From NCBI GenBank assembly GCA_021298815.1, contig JAJTHE010000003.1:1-64000 (forward strand): 64,000 nt of DNA, written 5' to 3'. Under the pieces are notes generated by a model. That model had not been told where the DNA came from. It ran no database searches and saw only the letters and a program-made list of their open reading frames with translations. Shown in pieces: positions 60,737 to 64,000 of the stretch (positions are counted from its first letter, which is position 1; every line of letters begins with the position of its first letter). The position numbers were made by a program, and so were the translations under genes. The stretch comes from Betaproteobacteria bacterium (GTDB lineage: Bacteria; Pseudomonadota; Gammaproteobacteria; Burkholderiales; CAIKXV01).

Positions 60737-62169
60737 CAGGGTTTTTCCTCGTTGGGGGCGGCTGCAGCCGCGCGCAGCCATTCCCGCACGTCCGTGATGC
60801 GGCCGGTCAGGGCGGCGGCAGCAGCCATCGCCGGACTCATCAGGTGCGTGCGGGCGCCCTTCCCCTGCCGCCCCATGAAATTGCGATTGGTGGTGGACGC
60901 GCAGCGCAGGCTGGAGGCGACCAGGTCGCCGTTCATGCCCAGACACATCGAGCAGCCGGGGTCGCGCCACTCGAATCCCGCCGCCAGGAAGATGTCGTGC
61001 AGCCCTTCCGCCTCGGCCTGGCGCTTGATCTCGCTGCTGCCCGGGGTCACTACCGCCGGAACCCTGGCCTTGCCATGTTTCGCCACCTCGGCGGCGCGGC
61101 GCAGGTCTTCCAGGCGGCCATTGGTGCAGGAGCCGATGAACACCTGGTCCACGGTGACGTCCGCGATACGCATGCCGGGCGTCAGGTCCATGTACTGGAG
61201 CGCCGCCTGCATGCGCTGTCGTTCCGGCGCCGTCGCGGCGCTGTACGGATCGGGCACCACCGAGTCCACCGCCAGGGCGTCCTGCGGGCTGGTGCCCCAT
61301 GTCACGGTGGGTGCGACCTGTGCGGCGTCCAGTTCGACCTCCCGGTCGAAGCGCGCCCCAGGATCCGTCGCCAGGACGCGCCACCCCGCCACGGCGCGAT
61401 CCCAGTCCTCGCCCTGCGGTGCACACGGACGTCCCTTCAGGTAGCGGAACGTGACCTCGTCCGGCGCGATGATCGCCGCCCGTGCGCCCGCCTCCACCGC
61501 CATGTTGCACAGAGTCATGCGCTGCGACATCGACATCTCCGCGACGCAGTCGCCGTCGAACTCGAGGACATGCCCGATCGCGCCCCCGGCGCCGATCCGG
61601 CCGATCAGCGCCAGCACGAGGTCCTTCGCGTCGACGCCCACGCCCATCCGGCCCGTCAGACGCGCGCGCATCGAACGATACGGCGCCTGCCACAACGTCT
61701 GGGTGGCCAGCACATGGGTCACCTCGGACAGTCCGATACCCAGGGACAACGCGCCCATCGCGCCATTGGTCGTGGTGTGCGAGTCGTCTCCGGCGATCAG
61801 GATGCCGGGCAGGGTCAAACCCAGTTCCGAGGCGACGATATGGCCGATGCCCTGGCGCGGATCCTGCAGCCCGACGTACAGCAGGCCGGTGGCGCGCGCG
61901 ATGCCGTCCATGTAGACAAGCGCCTCGCGGTTCTCCGCATCGGGAATACCGGCCGCACGGTCGCGGGTCGGCACTGTATGGTCCATCGCGAGGAAGGTCT
62001 GGCCCGGCCGGCGGACCGTCCGCCCCAGTCGCTCCAGCTCCTGGAAGCAGATGAACGAGGTCTCGTTCAGGTAGTGCAGGTCGACGGCGAGCAGTGTATC
62101 CCCCGCCTCGTTGCCCAGGATCCGATGCGGGTTCCAGATCTTGTCGACAATGGTCTGCGCGGTACTCAT
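60736..62169 (-). CDS. leuC: Isopropylmalate dehydratase-like large subunit (LeuC family)
   Basis: A 477-residue aconitase-superfamily protein with the three cluster Cys: GSCTNGRLEDLRRAAEV and GCSMCLGMN. GDDSHTTTNGAMGALSLGIG is the substrate-site block. ATG 62169 gives the usual TIVDKIW-(N)-H start. It forms the hydro-lyase with the adjoining LeuD-like subunit. The gene lies 13 bases after a Bug gene, so the imported acid is probably its substrate or precursor. True leucine-biosynthetic leuCD would normally sit with leuB, which is not here. Confidence 0.88.
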   Translation of the reverse strand: MSTAQTIVDKIWNPHRILGNEAGDTLLAVDLHYLNETSFICFQELERLGRTVRRPGQTFLAMDHTVPTRDRAAGIPDAENREALVYMDGIARATGLLYVGLQDPRQGIGHIVASELGLTLPGILIAGDDSHTTTNGAMGALSLGIGLSEVTHVLATQTLWQAPYRSMRARLTGRMGVGVDAKDLVLALIGRIGAGGAIGHVLEFDGDCVAEMSMSQRMTLCNMAVEAGARAAIIAPDEVTFRYLKGRPCAPQGEDWDRAVAGWRVLATDPGARFDREVELDAAQVAPTVTWGTSPQDALAVDSVVPDPYSAATAPERQRMQAALQYMDLTPGMRIADVTVDQVFIGSCTNGRLEDLRRAAEVAKHGKARVPAVVTPGSSEIKRQAEAEGLHDIFLAAGFEWRDPGCSMCLGMNGDLVASSLRCASTTNRNFMGRQGKGARTHLMSPAMAAAAALTGRITDVREWLRAAAAAPNEEKP

Positions 62170-62182
62170 GGGGCTGTCCGGG

Positions 62183-63148
62183 TCATTCGACCTTGATGTT
62201 CGCGTCGCGTGCGATCTGTCCCAGCTTGGTGATTTCGCTGCGGATGAACGCGGCGAACTCGGCGGCCGAGCTCTGGTCACGGATGATCGCGTTGTCCTGA
62301 ACCCACCTGGTCATCTCGGGCGTGGCCATGATCTTGTTGATCTCCTGGTTGATGCGTCCGACGATGGCCGGTGGCGTGCCGGCGGTGGTGACCACGCCAT
62401 ACCACTCGCTGATGTCGAAGCCGGGAAAGCCGCTTTCCGCGACGGTCGGCACGGTGGGCATGTTCGGGGCCCGGCGCGCGCTCGTCACGGCCAGCGCCCG
62501 CAGCCGGCCCGACTCGACGTTCTGGCGGATCGTAGGCACGGCGGCCACGCCGATCGGGATCTCGGCCCCCATCATCGCGGCCATCATCGGACCCGCGCCG
62601 CGGTAGGGCGTATGGATGAGCACGATGTTGGCCTGACGCTTGAACAGCTCGCCGGCGAAGTGGTGCGCCAGGCCGGCCCCGGCGGTGGCGTAGTTCATTC
62701 CACCGGGGGTGCTCTTGGCCAGGGCGATGAGTTCCTGCAGCGTCTGTGCCTTCACGCCCGAATGCACCCCGATCACCAGCGGGATCTTGCCGATGAGTGC
62801 GACCGCGGCGACATCGCGCACCGGGTCGAACGGCATGTTGGGCTGGATCGCCGGCGACGAGGCATGGGTGCTCACGATCACGCCCAGCGTATGTCCATCC
62901 GGCGTCGCGCGCACGACTTCGGCGGTGGCCAGCAGGCCGCTGGCGCCGGTGCGGTTCTCGACCACGACCGGCTGCCCGAGACGCTCGGACATCGCTTTCT
63001 GCAGGATCCGCCCCACGAGGTCGGCCGCGCCGCCCGGGGAGAAGCCGACCAGGATGCGGACCGGCTTCGTGGGCCAGTCCTGGGCAACCGCCGGGGCGGC
63101 CGAGAGGACGGTGATTGCCAGACTGAGCAGCAGGCGTTTCGCGTTCAT
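62183..63148 (-). CDS. Bug/TctC-family periplasmic substrate-binding protein
   Basis: A 321-residue Bug receptor: ATG 63148 gives MNAKRLLLSLAITVLSAAPAVAQ, then DWPTKPVRILVGFSPGGAAD, ENRTGASGLLATAEVVRA and PDGHTLGVIV. The four extra codons of the track are not needed. Lies between the ornithine-cyclodeaminase-family gene (8 bases) and leuC (13 bases); likely delivers the acid processed by this operon. Confidence 0.93.
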   Translation of the reverse strand: MNAKRLLLSLAITVLSAAPAVAQDWPTKPVRILVGFSPGGAADLVGRILQKAMSERLGQPVVVENRTGASGLLATAEVVRATPDGHTLGVIVSTHASSPAIQPNMPFDPVRDVAAVALIGKIPLVIGVHSGVKAQTLQELIALAKSTPGGMNYATAGAGLAHHFAGELFKRQANIVLIHTPYRGAGPMMAAMMGAEIPIGVAAVPTIRQNVESGRLRALAVTSARRAPNMPTVPTVAESGFPGFDISEWYGVVTTAGTPPAIVGRINQEINKIMATPEMTRWVQDNAIIRDQSSAAEFAAFIRSEITKLGQIARDANIKVE

Positions 63149-63156
63149 GGAGTGCC

Positions 63157-64000
63157 TCACGGAGTTGGCGGGGGAGAAACGGAGGTCGTCGCGGCGTTGT
63201 AGACCAGTCGAGCAGCGACGGCGTCTTCGACCGCCTGGCCAAGGGCCTTGAACACGACCGTCGTGCCGGCCGGCGGAGGCGGCTCGATACCCGCGAGAAT
63301 CGCGCCGATCTCGGCATGCACGCGCGCACCGGACAGGATCACATCGCCCGCCTCCTGCTGCGCGGCCTCGCGGCTGTCGACCACTACGTGCGCCTGCATG
63401 GTCGCGTCATCCAGCTCGCGCCAGTGGGGCCGCGGTGCGCCGACCGCCGCGACAAAGGCACCGGGCTTGAGCCAGGCGCCTTTCAGGATCGGTTCGGTGG
63501 CGGTGGTGACGGTGCAGACGATGTCGGCACCCTCGACGGCTGCCTGAGCACTTGTAGCCGCCACGCCCCCCACCTCTTCCGCGCAGCGCGCGGCGTTGCG
63601 CGCGGTCGGACTCCAGATGCGCACTTCGTCGATGCGGCGCACCCGGCGCATGGCCTGCACATGGGAGCGCGCCAGCACGCCGCTGCCCAGCAGCGCGAGC
63701 ACCTTGGGCGCGCGCGAGGTGAGCGCGTCCGCGCCGATGGCCGAGACGACGGCCGTGCGCAAGGCGGTGATCCAGGTCCCGTCCATCACGGCCAGCGTAC
63801 CGCCGGTCTCGGCACAGAACAGCACGATCGTGGCCTGCATCGTCGGAAGCCCGCGTGCGGCGTTGCCCGGGCACTGCGTGATCAGCTTGGTGGCCAGGGC
63901 GCCATCGATCAGGGCCGGCTTGAGGAACAGCACCCCGTGCGGGAAATCCATCGCCATGCGAATGGGCTGGACCACGCGACCGGCGGACAGCGCGATGAGT
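63157..64000 (-). CDS. Ornithine cyclodeaminase/mu-crystallin family protein (cut by window end)
   Basis: The visible part (about 281 residues) is an NAD(P)-dependent OCD/mu-crystallin-family enzyme. The frame continues past the track start to the window edge, reading LIALSAGRVVQPIRMAMDF, so the N-terminus lies outside. The Rossmann motif LALLGSGVLARSHVQAMRR (GxGxxAxSH), AVMDGTWITALRTAVVSAIG and GTTVVFKALGQAVEDAVAA are visible. Members include ornithine cyclodeaminase, alanine dehydrogenase and ketimine reductases. First known gene of the Bug-LeuCD operon. Confidence 0.87.
   Translation of the reverse strand, partial: LIALSAGRVVQPIRMAMDFPHGVLFLKPALIDGALATKLITQCPGNAARGLPTMQATIVLFCAETGGTLAVMDGTWITALRTAVVSAIGADALTSRAPKVLALLGSGVLARSHVQAMRRVRRIDEVRIWSPTARNAARCAEEVGGVAATSAQAAVEGADIVCTVTTATEPILKGAWLKPGAFVAAVGAPRPHWRELDDATMQAHVVVDSREAAQQEAGDVILSGARVHAEIGAILAGIEPPPPAGTTVVFKALGQAVEDAVAARLVYNAATTSVSPPPTP

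Noticed and set aside
58769-61444. 891-residue plus-strand ORF, the second longest in the track
   Set aside because: Runs antisense across the XRE, Ldh and leuD genes and into leuC; composition is that of a high-GC antisense shadow.
1-64000. CRISPR arrays, tRNA or rRNA genes, prophage or toxin-antitoxin modules
   Set aside because: No regular direct repeats, no tRNA-like cloverleaf, and no phage, toxin or defence protein motifs were noticed on either strand.

Overview
The window looks like a chromosomal segment of a high-GC betaproteobacterium of the Burkholderiales (Bordetella/Achromobacter/Cupriavidus type). The main reason is the density of Bug (TctC-like) periplasmic binding proteins: eleven complete copies in 64 kb, which is typical of that order. 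This taxonomic call is inference; there is no rRNA or other marker gene here.

Layout. (1) 1-4213, plus strand: an acyl-CoA module (acyl-CoA dehydrogenase C-terminus, AMP-forming ligase, citryl-CoA-lyase-like protein, hotdog thioesterase, enoyl-CoA hydratase). (2) 19476 down to 4256, minus strand: a tightly packed 12-gene cluster (MmgE/PrpD, Bug, tricarballylate-dehydrogenase-like flavoprotein, GntR regulator, aspartate dehydrogenase, ThDP enzyme, Bug, FAA-family protein, aconitase, Bug, MmgE/PrpD, SDR). It looks like a catabolic operon for a tricarboxylate or related acid. (3) 19571-23211: putA and a divergent Lrp/AsnC regulator. (4) 23589-32205, plus strand: a molybdenum hydroxylase (coxMSL type, non-CO) with an apparent CTG start on its first gene, then a Bug protein, a Gfo/Idh/MocA oxidoreductase, a detached CaiB C-terminal peptide and a two-domain CaiB protein. 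(5) 32273-34231: a Bug gene divergent from a bicupin. (6) 38950 down to 34439: enoyl-CoA hydratase, CaiB, Bug and PrpD, divergent from a LysR regulator. (7) 40105-41657: decayed sequence, namely a hotdog-protein fragment and a broken IS5-type transposase. (8) 50425 down to 41910: flavin oxidoreductase, two-domain CaiB, a 36-codon ORF, enoyl-CoA hydratase, tandem RidA, a MaoC-like pair and two Bug genes, mostly joined by ATGA overlaps, divergent from a degenerate iron-ADH-family protein. (9) 56211 down to 52068: two Bug genes, a TarD-like enolase-superfamily dehydratase and an FAA hydrolase. (10) 56311-58094: an SDR and two RidA genes. (11) 64000 down to 58264: ornithine-cyclodeaminase-family protein (cut by the window end), Bug, LeuC/LeuD-like dehydratase, Ldh-family dehydrogenase and an XRE-cupin regulator.

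Taken together the window is an accessory island of organic-acid catabolism. Each module pairs one or more Bug receptors with a hydro-lyase (PrpD, AcnA, LeuCD, TarD) and/or CoA-transferase/hydratase chemistry, plus its own regulator. No TctA/TctB membrane components are present, so the receptors must use a transporter encoded elsewhere or act as sensors. Several enzymes have lost textbook catalytic residues (SDR Tyr, iron-ADH metal ligands, RidA Arg, FAA-family metal ligands), which suggests new functions or decay. The most promising undescribed systems are the 12-gene tricarboxylate-type cluster and the coupled NMO-CaiB2-ECH-RidA2-MaoC operon. No tRNA, rRNA or CRISPR array was seen.
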